64,000 bases of DNA from Stenotrophomonas mori. Its GTDB lineage: Bacteria > Pseudomonadota > Gammaproteobacteria > Xanthomonadales > Xanthomonadaceae. Shown in pieces: positions 33,286 to 42,470 of the stretch. Position 1 is the stretch's first letter. Every line of letters begins with the position of its first letter. Position numbers and translations under genes: made by a program. Under the pieces are notes generated by a model that did not search any database, was not told where the DNA came from, and worked only from the letters and a program-made list of their open reading frames with translations. The stretch spans positions 1 through 64,000 of the forward strand of contig NZ_JAIKTS010000006.1 of NCBI RefSeq assembly GCF_023556335.1, given 5' to 3'.

Positions 33286-35231
33286 ATCCGCTGGTGCGCC
33301 TGCTGGCGCTCGGCACCCTGCTGCTGGCCGGGGGCTGCGCCTCGCTGTCGCCGCAGCAGCGCGACCGTGCCCAGGGCATCGCGGTGGCGGCGCGTTCGAC
33401 CGCGCTGGACTGCGACCGCGCCGACCGCTGCGCGCTGGATTCGCCGCTGCGCGCGCTGGGCGGGCAGGCGATCGCCGAGTCCGAGGCCGCCGGCGCGCCG
33501 CGGCACTACGCCACCATCCTCGACGAGGGCGAACTGTCGCTGGTGGCGCGCCTGAACCTGATCCGCAGCGCCACCCGCAGCATCGACCTGCAGACCTACA
33601 TTTTCGATACCGACGACAGCGCGCGGATGGTGATCGACGCGCTGCTGGAGGCGGCGCGGCGCGGCGTCGAGGTCCGCCTGCTGATCGACCAGCTCTCGGC
33701 GATCTCCGACCTGGAGATGCTCGGCGCGCTGTCCGGCGCCCATGCCAACTTCCAGCTGCGCATCTACAACCCGACCTTCGGCAAGGCCAAGCTCAACTAC
33801 TTCGACTACGCCGGCAGCGTGCTGTGCTGCTTCCGCCGCTTCAACCAGCGCATGCACAACAAGCTGCTGGTGATCGACGGCGTGGTCGGCATCGTCGGTG
33901 GCCGCAACTACCAGGACGACTATTACGACTGGGACCGCGAATACAACTTCCGCGACCGCGACGTGGTCGTGGCCGGCCCGGAGGTGCGCGAGATGGCGGC
34001 CAATTTCCAGGCCTTCTGGGAGGCGCGCCGCAGCGTGCCGGCGGAACGCCTCAACGACGTCGGCCGCACCCTGCTCCGCCACGGCGTGCCGCCGCTGCCG
34101 CCGGCCAACTTCCTGCGGCCGGAGCGGGTGGTGCGCGCCGCGGTCGAGGCGGCCGATCCGCAGTTCGTCGCCGAGGCCTTCGTCGCGCCCGCGCTGCCGG
34201 TGCGCTCGGTGGCCTATGTCGCCGACCTGCCGCGCAAGCACCGCCGCGACCCGGGGCCGGCGGCGACCGAGCCGTCGCTGGACCGGCTCATCGCCGGGGC
34301 GCGGTCGGAGGTGCTGCTGCAGACGCCCTACCTGGTGCTGTCCAAGCCGGCACGGAAACTGTTCGAGGACCTGCGCGCCGGCGACGGGCCGCCACGGGTG
34401 GTGGTTTCCACCAACAGCCTGGCGGCGACCGACAACCCGATCGTCTATGCCATGGCCTACAAGTACAAGCGCCGCAACCTGCGGGCGCTGGGCTTCGACA
34501 TCTACGAGTACAAGCCGTTCCCGACCGATCCGCCGGTGGCGCCGGCCAACCTGTTCTCGCCGGCATGGACCGAGGGCCCGCCGGCGGTGCCGCGCCCGAG
34601 CGGGGCGACGGTGTCCGGCAGCCGCGCGCCCGGCAGCCGCCCTGGCCGCCGCGGCGACGACGGCAGCGAGGTCGAGCGCGAGGTGCTGCGCACCGAGACC
34701 CGTCCCTCGCTGCTGGGCACGCGGGCGGTGAATCGGCCGCTGCCGGTGACCCGCCGCGGCGCGCGCATGGGCCTGCATGCCAAGTCGCTGGTGGTGGACC
34801 GCCGCATCGGCGTCATCGGCACCCACAACTTCGATCCGCGCAGCGAGAACTACAACACCGAGGGCGTGGTGATCATCGACGACCCGGTGTTCGCCGAGCG
34901 GCTGGCGCAGAGCATCCTGCGCGATACCCATCCGGACAATGCCTGGGTGGTGGCGCCGCGGCAGAAGGCGCCGGTCCTGTCCGGCCTGAACTACAGCCTG
35001 GGCAAGGCCTCGGAGGCGTTGCCGATCCTCGACCTGTGGCCGTGGCGGTACGCCACCAACTACGCCTTCCAGCCGGGGCCGGGGTGTCCGCACCCGCTGA
35101 CCCGGCATGCCGCACGGTTCCGCGAGTGCTACGTGCCGGTGGGGGACTTCCCGGAGGTCGACGTCGGGCCGAAGTGGCTGCTGGTGCGCATGCTCACCGC
35201 GTTCGGCGCCGGCCTGGTGCCGATCCTCTAG
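33282..35231 (+). CDS. phospholipase D-family lipoprotein (cardiolipin synthase-like, ClsC type)
   Basis: This 649-residue protein carries two HKD active-site motifs, MHNKLLVIDGVVGIVGGRN (about residue 190) and LHAKSLVVDRRIGVIGTHN (about 508), the hallmark of phospholipase D/cardiolipin synthases. The N-terminus LLAGGC is a lipobox, so it is probably anchored to the membrane facing the periplasm. The start is GTG at 33282, inside the YceI stop. Between the motifs is a proline, glycine and arginine-rich insert (about 440-475) not usual in the core fold. It is about 170 residues longer than E. coli ClsC. Phosphatidyl transfer between phospholipids is the likely reaction. Confidence 0.88.
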   Translation: MNPLVRLLALGTLLLAGGCASLSPQQRDRAQGIAVAARSTALDCDRADRCALDSPLRALGGQAIAESEAAGAPRHYATILDEGELSLVARLNLIRSATRSIDLQTYIFDTDDSARMVIDALLEAARRGVEVRLLIDQLSAISDLEMLGALSGAHANFQLRIYNPTFGKAKLNYFDYAGSVLCCFRRFNQRMHNKLLVIDGVVGIVGGRNYQDDYYDWDREYNFRDRDVVVAGPEVREMAANFQAFWEARRSVPAERLNDVGRTLLRHGVPPLPPANFLRPERVVRAAVEAADPQFVAEAFVAPALPVRSVAYVADLPRKHRRDPGPAATEPSLDRLIAGARSEVLLQTPYLVLSKPARKLFEDLRAGDGPPRVVVSTNSLAATDNPIVYAMAYKYKRRNLRALGFDIYEYKPFPTDPPVAPANLFSPAWTEGPPAVPRPSGATVSGSRAPGSRPGRRGDDGSEVEREVLRTETRPSLLGTRAVNRPLPVTRRGARMGLHAKSLVVDRRIGVIGTHNFDPRSENYNTEGVVIIDDPVFAERLAQSILRDTHPDNAWVVAPRQKAPVLSGLNYSLGKASEALPILDLWPWRYATNYAFQPGPGCPHPLTRHAARFRECYVPVGDFPEVDVGPKWLLVRMLTAFGAGLVPIL

Positions 35232-35291
35232 ACGGCCGCGACGGGCGGCCCGCGTAGACTTGGGGGTGTTTCCGCCACAGGCCGCCCCCCG

Positions 35292-35714
35292 ATGATCTTC
35301 CGCGCTCCCGTTTCCCTGGACGAACTGAACCGCCTCAGCCAGGGCACCCTGATCGACCATCTCGGCATCGTCTTCACCGCGGCCGGCGACGACTGGCTGC
35401 AGGCGACGATGCCGGTGGACCCGCGCACGCGCCAGCCCTATGGACTGCTGCATGGCGGCGCCTCCGTGGTGCTGGCCGAGACGCTGGGCAGCAGCGCCGG
35501 CAACCTGTGCGTGGATACCGCCCGGCAGGTCTGCGTCGGCCTGGAGATCAACGCCAACCACCTGCGCGCGGTGCGCGGGGGCGTGGTCACCGGCACCGCG
35601 CGCGCGCTGCATGTGGGTCGCACCACCCAGGTCTGGGAGATCCGCATCGAGAACGAGGCGGGCAAGCCGGTGTGCGTCTCGCGGCTGACCCTGGCGGTGG
35701 TCCCGGCCGCCTGA
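35292..35714 (+). CDS. PaaI-type hotdog thioesterase
   Basis: This 140-residue enzyme has a hotdog fold and hydrolyses acyl-CoA thioesters. LLHGGASVVLAETLGSSAG contains the central helix with the catalytic acid, and VCVGLEINANHLR the substrate strand. It resembles YdiI/MenI-type 1,4-dihydroxy-2-naphthoyl-CoA or phenylacetyl-CoA thioesterases. It lies 60 bases after the phospholipase gene and 94 before the acyltransferase gene. The preferred acyl group is not readable from sequence. Confidence 0.87.
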   Translation: MIFRAPVSLDELNRLSQGTLIDHLGIVFTAAGDDWLQATMPVDPRTRQPYGLLHGGASVVLAETLGSSAGNLCVDTARQVCVGLEINANHLRAVRGGVVTGTARALHVGRTTQVWEIRIENEAGKPVCVSRLTLAVVPAA

Positions 35715-35808
35715 TCCCGGCGGGTCCCGGCCCGGGCACGGCCCCGCCGGCGCCCGGCCGCCCGCGCCACGCTGGCGGAAGCCGGACGCCATCCGGTATC
35801 GTTCGCGG

Positions 35809-36600
35809 ATGACTTCCCCCCGTTCCGCCCGCCAGGGCAGCGTGGCGCGTGCCTTCCGCTATCTGTACCGCGTTCCGCTGCTGCTGCTCCATGTCGTGGT
35901 CCTGCTGCCGCTGACCCTGCTGCTGATGGCACCGCCGTTCGGCCGCATCGGCGCGCCCGGCGACCCGCTGGAACACCGGGTGGTGCGCGGCTGGTCCGGT
36001 GGCCTGATGTGGATCTTCGGGTTCCGCCTGCAGCGCTTCGGGCAGCCGTTGCCCGGTGCGGTGCTGTTCGTCGCCAACCATGTCGGCTGGGTCGACATCA
36101 GCATGATCCACAGCCAGAAGATGGTCGGCTTCGTCGCCAAGCGCGAGATCGCCGGCTGGCCGCTGGTGGGCTGGCTGGCAACCCGCGGCCACACCATCTA
36201 CCACCAGCGCGGCAATACCGAGTCGCTGGGCGGGGTGATGGAGGAAATGGCCAAGCGGCTGCGTGAAGGACGGCCGGTGGCGGTGTTCCCGGAAGGCCGT
36301 ACCCGCGGCGGCGGCGAGGTCGGTCCGTTCCATGCGCGGATCTTCCAGGCCGCGGTCGAGACCGGCGTGCCGGTGCAGCCGGTGGCGCTGCGCTACGGCG
36401 TGGCCGGCGACGCCCAGGCCCAGGTCGCGTTCGCGCCCGGCGAGAGTTTCTTCGGCAATTTCCTGCGCCTGCTGGGCGAGCCGGCACGGCGCGCCGAGGT
36501 GCATTTCCTGGAGCCGGTCGGCAGCCACGATCTGGAGGGCCGCCGGCGCATCGCCGAGACCTCGCGCGCGCGCATCGTGGCGGTGATGGACGGGGCATAG
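35809..36600 (+). CDS. 1-acyl-sn-glycerol-3-phosphate acyltransferase family protein
   Basis: This 263-residue membrane-associated acyltransferase has one N-terminal hydrophobic helix (about 20-45, LLLLHVVVLLPLTLLLMA) and the PlsC motifs: NHVGWVDI (HX4D), and FPEGRTRGGG. It transfers an acyl group to lysophosphatidate or another lipid acceptor. The length fits PlsC. A separate main plsC may exist elsewhere; this copy could be specialised, for example in ornithine-lipid or other remodelling. It stands in a string of lipid-related genes (33282-37686). Confidence 0.86.
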   Translation: MTSPRSARQGSVARAFRYLYRVPLLLLHVVVLLPLTLLLMAPPFGRIGAPGDPLEHRVVRGWSGGLMWIFGFRLQRFGQPLPGAVLFVANHVGWVDISMIHSQKMVGFVAKREIAGWPLVGWLATRGHTIYHQRGNTESLGGVMEEMAKRLREGRPVAVFPEGRTRGGGEVGPFHARIFQAAVETGVPVQPVALRYGVAGDAQAQVAFAPGESFFGNFLRLLGEPARRAEVHFLEPVGSHDLEGRRRIAETSRARIVAVMDGA

Positions 36601-36645
36601 GGCGGTGGCGGTGGTTCACGCCTCGTCCCGCGGCCGGGCCGCACC

Positions 36646-37686
36646 ATGAGCGCCATGCTGAGCGCCGACCACTACCGGCCACCCCGGTGGCTGCGCAACC
36701 CGCACCTGCAGTCGATGCTGGCCTCCAGCGGCGTACGCCTGCGCCGCGGGCGGCGGTTGCTGGCCGCCAGTGGCGCCGTCGACAGCGAGCTGTTGCTGGA
36801 CGGGGGCGACGGCGTGCGCCTGCAGGCGCTGCACAGCCGCCTGCCGGGCCATGCCCCGGTCGGTCTGGCCTTGCTGCTGCACGGCTGGGAAGGCAGTACC
36901 GAATCCAGCTACATGCGCATGACCGCCGCGCGCATGCTCGAACGGGGGTTCGACGTGGTCCGGCTGAACTTCCGCGACCACGGCAACACCCACCACCTCA
37001 ATCCCGGCATCTTCCACTCCTGCCGCATCGAGGAAGTGGTGCATGCCGCCGGCGACATCGCCCGCCGCTTCCCCGGCCTGCCGCTGGTGGCCGCGGGCTA
37101 TTCGCTGGGCGGCAACTTCGTGCTGCGCCTGGCGCTGCACGCACCGGCCGCCGGGGTGCCGCTGCACCACGTGGCCTCGGTCTGCCCGGTGCTGGATCCG
37201 GCCCTGACCATGGAGAGCATCGAGCGCGGCCCGGCGATGTACGACTGGTACTTCCGCCGCAAATGGACCGCCTCGCTGCGGCGCAAGCGCGCGATCTTCC
37301 CCGCGCTGGCCGACTGCGACGACACGGTGCTGTCGCAGGGCATCCGCGCACTGACCGGCTGGCTGGTCGAGCGGCATACCGGGTTCGCGTCGCTGCAGGA
37401 CTATTTCGAGGGCTATTCCATCGCCGGCACGCGCATGGCGGGCCTGCAGGTGCCGGCCGACATCCTCATGGCCAGCGACGATCCGGTGATCCCCTTCGTG
37501 TCCTTCCGCCAGTGGCGGCTGCCGACGACCGCGCGGCTGGAGATCGCCCGCTGGGGCGGCCACTGCGGTTTCATCGAGAACCTGCGCGGCGACGGCTTCT
37601 CCGAGCGCTGGGTGGCGCAGCGGCTGGCGTCCGCGGTCGGCGCGGCGCCGTTGCCGGAGCCCGTCGGGGTCGCGCTGCCGCTGTAG
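36646..37686 (+). CDS. YheT-family alpha/beta hydrolase
   Basis: This 346-residue hydrolase belongs to the YheT/abhydrolase-1,3 family. Family blocks are PRWLRNPHLQSMLAS, LLLHGWEGSTESSYM, and the nucleophile in AAGYSLGGNFVLRLA (Ser near 152). The acid is likely in MASDDPVIP and the His in WGGHCGFIE. No signal peptide is seen. Members act on esters of unknown identity, possibly lipids. It begins 45 bases after the acyltransferase gene. Confidence 0.88.
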   Translation: MSAMLSADHYRPPRWLRNPHLQSMLASSGVRLRRGRRLLAASGAVDSELLLDGGDGVRLQALHSRLPGHAPVGLALLLHGWEGSTESSYMRMTAARMLERGFDVVRLNFRDHGNTHHLNPGIFHSCRIEEVVHAAGDIARRFPGLPLVAAGYSLGGNFVLRLALHAPAAGVPLHHVASVCPVLDPALTMESIERGPAMYDWYFRRKWTASLRRKRAIFPALADCDDTVLSQGIRALTGWLVERHTGFASLQDYFEGYSIAGTRMAGLQVPADILMASDDPVIPFVSFRQWRLPTTARLEIARWGGHCGFIENLRGDGFSERWVAQRLASAVGAAPLPEPVGVALPL

Positions 37687-37768
37687 CCGACGGTGGCCGC
37701 CGCCGGGCCGCAGGAGCGGCCGGCGGTACGGCGGCTACAATGGCGTTTTGCGCTTACGCTGGACCACC

Positions 37769-39838
37769 ATGCAAGACACCATCATCGAAGCCCTGCGCCG
37801 CAACGCCAGCGACGAGGCCATCGCGGCGGCGCGGCAATGGGTCGCCGCCGAGCCGCAGCAACCGCAGGCCCACCGCTGGCTGGCCCTGGCCCTGCAGCAG
37901 CACGGCGACGCCGACGCCGCGCAGGCCTGCATCGAGCAGGCGCTGGCGCTGGCGCCCGACGATGCCGCCCTGCACCTGCAGCATGCCGGCCTGCTGCTGG
38001 CGCAGCGCCGCATCGACGATGCCGGCCAGGCGCTGCAGCGGACCACCGCGCTCAACCCCAACGAGTTCGCCGCCTACCTGATGCAGGCGCACCTGGCGCT
38101 GGGGCGCGAGGACATCGACGAAGCCGAGCGCCTGGGCCGCATGGCCGCGCGGGTGGAGCCGGACAGCCCCGAGCTGGGCGCCATCGAGGGCATGGTCGCG
38201 CTGCGCCGCGGCGATGCCGACCGCGCGCTGGCGGTCCTCTCGGCGGCCAGCCAGCGGCTGCCCAACGATCCGCGCCTGCTCTATGCGCTGGGCTTCGCCT
38301 ACCTGGCCAAGGACCTGCTGGCGTTCGCCGAGCAGGCGTTCCGCCGCGTGGTCGAACTCAATCCGGCCAACCCGGCCCTGCGCGGCCTGCTCGTGCAGCT
38401 GGCGCTGCGCCAGGGCCACGCCGACCGTGCCGCCGAGACCCTGCGCGAGGTACTGGCCATGCCCGACGGCGACACCCCGGGCATGCGCCGGCTGGCCGGC
38501 GAACTGGAGCTGGCCTCCGGGCAGCCGCTGCAGGCGCTGGACTACCTGCGTCCGCTGCTGGCGCAGCTGCCGGGCGACCGCGCCACGCTGCAGCTGCTGC
38601 TGGTCGCCTGGCAGCGCCTGGGCCGCGAGGACGAGGCGCGCAGCGCATTGGACGAGGCGCTGGCGGCGCAGGCCCAGCTGCACGACCTGTGGCTGGCGCG
38701 GCTGGCGGTGGCGCCGGTGGGCAGCGCCGAGGCGGTCGAGGTGGTCGAGCGCTGGCTGGCGGCGATGCCCGATCACCTGCCGGCGCTGGAGGCGCGCATG
38801 CGCCTGCACGACATGAACGAGGACGCCGCCGCCGCCGAAGCGGTGGCGCGGCGCATCGTGGCGCTGGAGCCGGGCCGTGTGAGCGGCGAACAGCGCATCG
38901 TCGAGGCGCTGCTGGCGCGCGCGCCGCTGGACGCCGTCGCGCATGTGCAGGCCCTGATCGACGCCGCCCCGGACGCCGCCCACCCGGAGCTGCGGGTGTG
39001 GCTGGGGGCGGTCCAGGACCGCGCCGGCGAACCGGCCGCGGCGCTGGCGACCTGGCTGCGGCTGCATGGCGAGCTGGCGCCGTCGCGCCTGCCGCTGCCC
39101 CCGCAGGCCAAGGCACCGGCCGAATGGCCGCCGATGGGCGAGGTGGCGGCGGACAATCCGCTGCGCCCGCTGTTCGTCTGGGGCGCGCCGGGTTCGGGAG
39201 TGGAGCGGGTGGTCACGGTGATGGCGGCCGGCAGCCAGGTGCTGCGTGGCGACCGCTTCGGGCCGACGCCGCCGGCCGATGCCTTCCAGAACTTCCATAC
39301 CCTGCAGCGCCTGGCCAACGATACGCTCAGCCCCGGACAGTTCGTGCAGCAGTGGCGCGACGGCCTGCCGGCGCGCGGCATCGACGACGGCAATGTGATC
39401 GACTGGCTGCTGTGGTGGGACAACGCGCTGCTCTGGGCACTGCGTCCGGCGCTGCCGGAAGGGCGCCTGGTGGTGGCGGTCCGCGACCCCCGCGACATGC
39501 TGCTGGAGTGGCTGGCGCTGGGAGCGCCGGCGCCGCTGGCGGTGACGTCGGCCGACGAGGCCGCCCGCTGGCTGGCGCGGGCACTGGAGCAGGTGGCCGA
39601 GCTGCACGAGCAGGACCTCTATACCCACCTGATCCTGCGCATCGACGACGCGGTCAACGATCCGGCGGCCATGGGCGGCCTGCTGGAAGAAGCGTTCGGC
39701 CTGCGGTTCCCGCCGGTGTCCAGCCTCGGCCCGGGTACCCTGCCGGCCGGGCACTGGCGCCGGTATGCGCAGGTGCTGTCCGCCGAATTCGCCCACCTGA
39801 CGCCGGTCGCGGTGCGGCTGGGCTATCCCGACGCCTGA
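37769..39838 (+). CDS. TPR protein with C-terminal sulfotransferase-like domain
   Basis: This 689-residue protein has a long tetratricopeptide array (about 1-440; repeats such as WLALALQQHGDADAAQACIE and LGFAYLAKDLLAFAEQAFRR) joined to a domain resembling PAPS-dependent sulfotransferases. That domain (about 470-685) begins VWGAPGSGVERVVTVMA, like the 5-prime phosphosulfate loop but without the usual Thr pair, has VVAVRDPRDMLLEW like the 3-prime phosphate motif, and ends with GHWRRYAQVL. The protein looks cytoplasmic. Since the first motif is not canonical, activity is uncertain. The start at 37769 begins MQDTIIEALRRN; no ribosome site is strong. Confidence 0.8.
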   Translation: MQDTIIEALRRNASDEAIAAARQWVAAEPQQPQAHRWLALALQQHGDADAAQACIEQALALAPDDAALHLQHAGLLLAQRRIDDAGQALQRTTALNPNEFAAYLMQAHLALGREDIDEAERLGRMAARVEPDSPELGAIEGMVALRRGDADRALAVLSAASQRLPNDPRLLYALGFAYLAKDLLAFAEQAFRRVVELNPANPALRGLLVQLALRQGHADRAAETLREVLAMPDGDTPGMRRLAGELELASGQPLQALDYLRPLLAQLPGDRATLQLLLVAWQRLGREDEARSALDEALAAQAQLHDLWLARLAVAPVGSAEAVEVVERWLAAMPDHLPALEARMRLHDMNEDAAAAEAVARRIVALEPGRVSGEQRIVEALLARAPLDAVAHVQALIDAAPDAAHPELRVWLGAVQDRAGEPAAALATWLRLHGELAPSRLPLPPQAKAPAEWPPMGEVAADNPLRPLFVWGAPGSGVERVVTVMAAGSQVLRGDRFGPTPPADAFQNFHTLQRLANDTLSPGQFVQQWRDGLPARGIDDGNVIDWLLWWDNALLWALRPALPEGRLVVAVRDPRDMLLEWLALGAPAPLAVTSADEAARWLARALEQVAELHEQDLYTHLILRIDDAVNDPAAMGGLLEEAFGLRFPPVSSLGPGTLPAGHWRRYAQVLSAEFAHLTPVAVRLGYPDA

Positions 39839-39902
39839 GCAGGCGGTCCGCGCGCAGTGGCCGGGGCCGGCCCCGGCCGGCACGTTCCAACAGGAGAAGA
39901 CA

Positions 39903-40514
39903 ATGAAAGTGAGCAGCCAGAGCTTCGACAACGGTCAGCCGATCCCGGTTGAGTTCGCCGCCGGCGACAGCACCGGCTTCGCCGCCAACCGCAACCCGCA
40001 GCTGGCCTGGAGCGGGGTCCCCGAGGGCACGCGCTCGTTCGCGTTGATCTGCGTGGATCCGGACGTGCCGACCGTCCCCGAGCTGGTCGGCCGCGACGAC
40101 GTGACGGTTCCGCTGGACCAGCCGCGCTGCGACTTCATCCACTGGGTCATGGTGGACATCCCGGCATCCCTGCGCGAGATCGCCGCCGGCAGCTGCAGCG
40201 AGGGCTTCAGTCCGCGCGGCAAGCCGCGGCTGGCCGGTCCCGCCGGCGCACGCCAGGGGCTGAACGACTACACCGCCTGGTTCGCCGGCAATGCCGACAT
40301 GGCCGGCAGCTACCGCGGCTATGACGGTCCATACCCGCCTTTCAACGACGCGCGCGTGCACCGGTACTTCTTCCGCCTGTTCGCGCTGGACGTGGAACGG
40401 CTGGCGGTGAACGGCGACTTCACCGCGGCCGACGTGCAGCGTGCCATGCAGGGCCATGTGCTCGCCGAAGCGGCGGTGCACGGGACCTACACGCTCAACC
40501 CGGCCCTGGGCTGA
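39903..40514 (+). CDS. YbhB/YbcL family (phosphatidylethanolamine-binding-like) protein
   Basis: This 203-residue protein belongs to the Raf-kinase-inhibitor/PEBP-like family. The ligand pocket is marked by NRNPQLAWSGVPEGTRSFAL, VDPDVPTVPEL, CDFIHWVMVDIP and GYDGPYPPFNDARVHRYFFRL. No signal peptide is present, so it is probably cytoplasmic. The ATG is preceded by AGGAGA. It ends just before a strong bidirectional terminator. The bacterial function of the family is not known. Confidence 0.9.
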   Translation: MKVSSQSFDNGQPIPVEFAAGDSTGFAANRNPQLAWSGVPEGTRSFALICVDPDVPTVPELVGRDDVTVPLDQPRCDFIHWVMVDIPASLREIAAGSCSEGFSPRGKPRLAGPAGARQGLNDYTAWFAGNADMAGSYRGYDGPYPPFNDARVHRYFFRLFALDVERLAVNGDFTAADVQRAMQGHVLAEAAVHGTYTLNPALG

Positions 40515-40550
40515 GCCACGGGGCCGGTGCGCGGCGGGACGCGTGCCGGT

Positions 40551-40592
40551 GGATACGACGAAGGGCGCCTCGCGGCGCCCTTCGTCGTATCC
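40551..40592. terminator. perfect 19-base bidirectional terminator stem
   Basis: GGATACGACGAAGGGCGCC (40551-40569), loop TCGC, and its exact complement (40574-40592) form a 19-base stem between the convergent YbhB and lipoprotein genes. No strong T-run follows on either side. The symmetry suits termination in both directions. Confidence 0.75.
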
Positions 40593-40621
40593 ATCACTTC
40601 GGGGGTCCGGCGGGGGCGCTC

Positions 40622-41434
40622 TTACTGCCCCACCGACTCCGAGCCGACCACCATGTCCAGCACATAGGCGCGCGAGGAAGCGTCGGCCGGCGGGTTCTTC
40701 ACGGTATACCGCTTGACCCGCAGCACGTTGCGCACGCCGGGCTCGTGGTCGTAGCCCTGGATGGTGTCGTAGAAGTTGCCGTACGCGCCGCGCTCGCCCT
40801 GCTCCAGGCCCTTGTCGTCGTAATGCACCTCGCGCACCTGCAGGCACTGCATGTCGCGGATCAGCGGGTGCGAACAGGGCTTGGTCTGCGCGTCGACCTC
40901 CAGGAACACGGTTTCGCCCGGGCCGCCGTAGCGGGTCTCGGCGGTCGGCTCGCCGGCGAAGGTGAGCACGTCGCCGGAGGCGGTGGCGAGGCGGAGCGTG
41001 GCGCCGTCAAGCTGCTGCACCTTCAGGGTGCCTTCCAGGCGGCTGCCCACGGCCTTGTCCAGCGCCATCACCGCCGGATCGGTGCACGCCATCATGGTCG
41101 AGGCCATGCGCGAGATGGTCATCTCGCCGCCGGACAGCGAATAGCCGCCGCTCATGCGGTTGCAGGCGTTGTCCACCGACAGCCTGCCGTCGCCGAAATC
41201 CAGCGTGATCGGCTTGTCGGCACGCACGAACAGCGCGTCGATGCGCTTGCCGGCGCTGTCGGTGGCGGCCTCCAGCAGCCAGTGGTTGGCGCCGAGCTGC
41301 TTGCCGTCGATGGTCGCGGCCGGGGCGGCCTCGGCCTCGGCCGCGGGCGCGGCTCCATTCGAGGACGCGGACGGGGTGTTGGTGCAGGCGGCCATCAGGG
41401 CGATGGGCAGGGCCAGCAGCAGGGTGCGCTTCAT
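40622..41434 (-). CDS. META and DUF4377 domain lipoprotein
   Basis: This 270-residue lipoprotein has a signal sequence with lipobox (LMAAC, Cys at 17), an Ala/Glu-rich linker (about 20-42), a META domain (about 45-150: NHWLLEAATDSAGKRI, SVDNACNRMSGGYS, MASTMMACTDPAVMALD) and a DUF4377 domain (about 165-265: QCLQVREVHY, NFYDTIQGYDHEPGVRNVLRV, given by position, and NPPADASSRAYVLDMVV). META domains occur in HslJ, linked to stress and novobiocin resistance. The DUF4377 function is unknown. It is convergent with the YbhB gene and lies 85 bases downstream of uppP on the same strand. Confidence 0.87.
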   Translation of the reverse strand: MKRTLLLALPIALMAACTNTPSASSNGAAPAAEAEAAPAATIDGKQLGANHWLLEAATDSAGKRIDALFVRADKPITLDFGDGRLSVDNACNRMSGGYSLSGGEMTISRMASTMMACTDPAVMALDKAVGSRLEGTLKVQQLDGATLRLATASGDVLTFAGEPTAETRYGGPGETVFLEVDAQTKPCSHPLIRDMQCLQVREVHYDDKGLEQGERGAYGNFYDTIQGYDHEPGVRNVLRVKRYTVKNPPADASSRAYVLDMVVGSESVGQ

Positions 41435-41519
41435 GTCGTACTCCTTGGAAGGCAGAGGGAAAGGACGGGAGCAGGAACGCAGGGGAGCCGCAGCCGGGGT
41501 TGTCGGCGGCCGCCCGTGT

Positions 41520-42314
41520 TCAGTTGCCGGCAGGCAAGAACAGCAGCAGTGCCGCGCCCAGGGCCAGCCTGTATACCGCGAAGCCCGTGAAGCGGTGGTG
41601 CTTGATGTAGCCCAGCAGCCATTTCACCACCACGAAACCGGTAACGACCGCCGCGGCGAAGGCGAGGCCGACGTCGCCCCAGGCCTGGTCGCCGAGCTGC
41701 CCGTCGCGGGCCAGCTCCAGGAACGCATAGGCGCTGGCCGCGAACATCGTGGGAATGCCGACCAGGAACACGAACTCGGTCGCGGCCGCGCGCCGGCTCA
41801 GGCCCAGCAGCATGGCCAGGAAGATGGCCGCGGCCGAGCGCGAGGTGCCCGGGAAGACCCCGGCGACCACCTGGGCCAGGCCCACGCCGATGGCGACCTT
41901 CCAGGTCACGGTGTCGCGGTCGGGCAGGCGTTCGGCCAGGCGTTCGGCCACCAGCATCCAGACACCGCCGATCAGCAGCGCCCAGGCCACCGGGGTCACG
42001 GTTTCCGGCAGTTGCCAGCCGGCCAGGCGCACCGGCAGTCCGACCAGCGCGGTCACCAGGAAGGCGGCGCCGAGCTTGAGCACGTAGTCGCGGTTGTCGC
42101 GTTGGCCCAGTCCGGTGGCCAGCGACCACAGGCGCTGGCGGAACACCAGGGTGATGGCCAGGATGGCGCCGGCCTGGATGACGATGTTGAAGAAGTCCGA
42201 GCGCGCGCCGAGCCAGCGCTGGGCGATCAACAGGTGCCCGGTGCTGGAGACGGGCAGGAATTCGGTCAGGCCTTCGAGGATGCCGAGCAGCAGGGCGGAA
42301 ATCGGATCGGACAT
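41520..42314 (-). CDS. uppP: undecaprenyl-diphosphatase
   Basis: This 264-residue membrane enzyme recycles undecaprenyl pyrophosphate to the monophosphate carrier for cell-wall synthesis. The conserved blocks are ILEGLTEFLPVSSTGHL near the N-terminus and VFPGTSRSAAAIFLAMLLG in the middle, containing the catalytic Glu and Arg/Ser residues. About eight membrane helices are visible. The start at 42314 follows a good alignment with the family (MSDPISALLLGILEG). It is divergent from glnA, with the NtrC sites beginning 48 bases upstream of its start. Confidence 0.95.
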   Translation of the reverse strand: MSDPISALLLGILEGLTEFLPVSSTGHLLIAQRWLGARSDFFNIVIQAGAILAITLVFRQRLWSLATGLGQRDNRDYVLKLGAAFLVTALVGLPVRLAGWQLPETVTPVAWALLIGGVWMLVAERLAERLPDRDTVTWKVAIGVGLAQVVAGVFPGTSRSAAAIFLAMLLGLSRRAAATEFVFLVGIPTMFAASAYAFLELARDGQLGDQAWGDVGLAFAAAVVTGFVVVKWLLGYIKHHRFTGFAVYRLALGAALLLFLPAGN

Positions 42315-42362
42315 GGGCGTGCAGGGGAGAGGGACCGGGAAAGGATAGAGCATCGGCGCGCC

Positions 42363-42409
42363 TGCACGGTTTCAGTGCAGATTGCCGCCATGTGCACCAT
42401 GTTGGTGCA
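42363..42409. promoter_or_regulatory. two NtrC enhancer sites upstream of glnA
   Basis: TGCAC, seven bases, GTGCA occurs at 42363-42379, and TGCACC, ATGTT, GGTGCA at 42393-42409. Both match the NtrC consensus, the second almost perfectly. Their centres are 30 bases apart, about three helical turns, as expected for cooperative binding of NtrC dimers. They lie about 75-100 bases upstream of the sigma-54 promoter. Confidence 0.85.
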
Positions 42410-42470
42410 ATGTGCCTGCGGTCTTCCCATCAGGTCCTTGCAGAACAGGTACTTGCACCGCCCATCCCGT

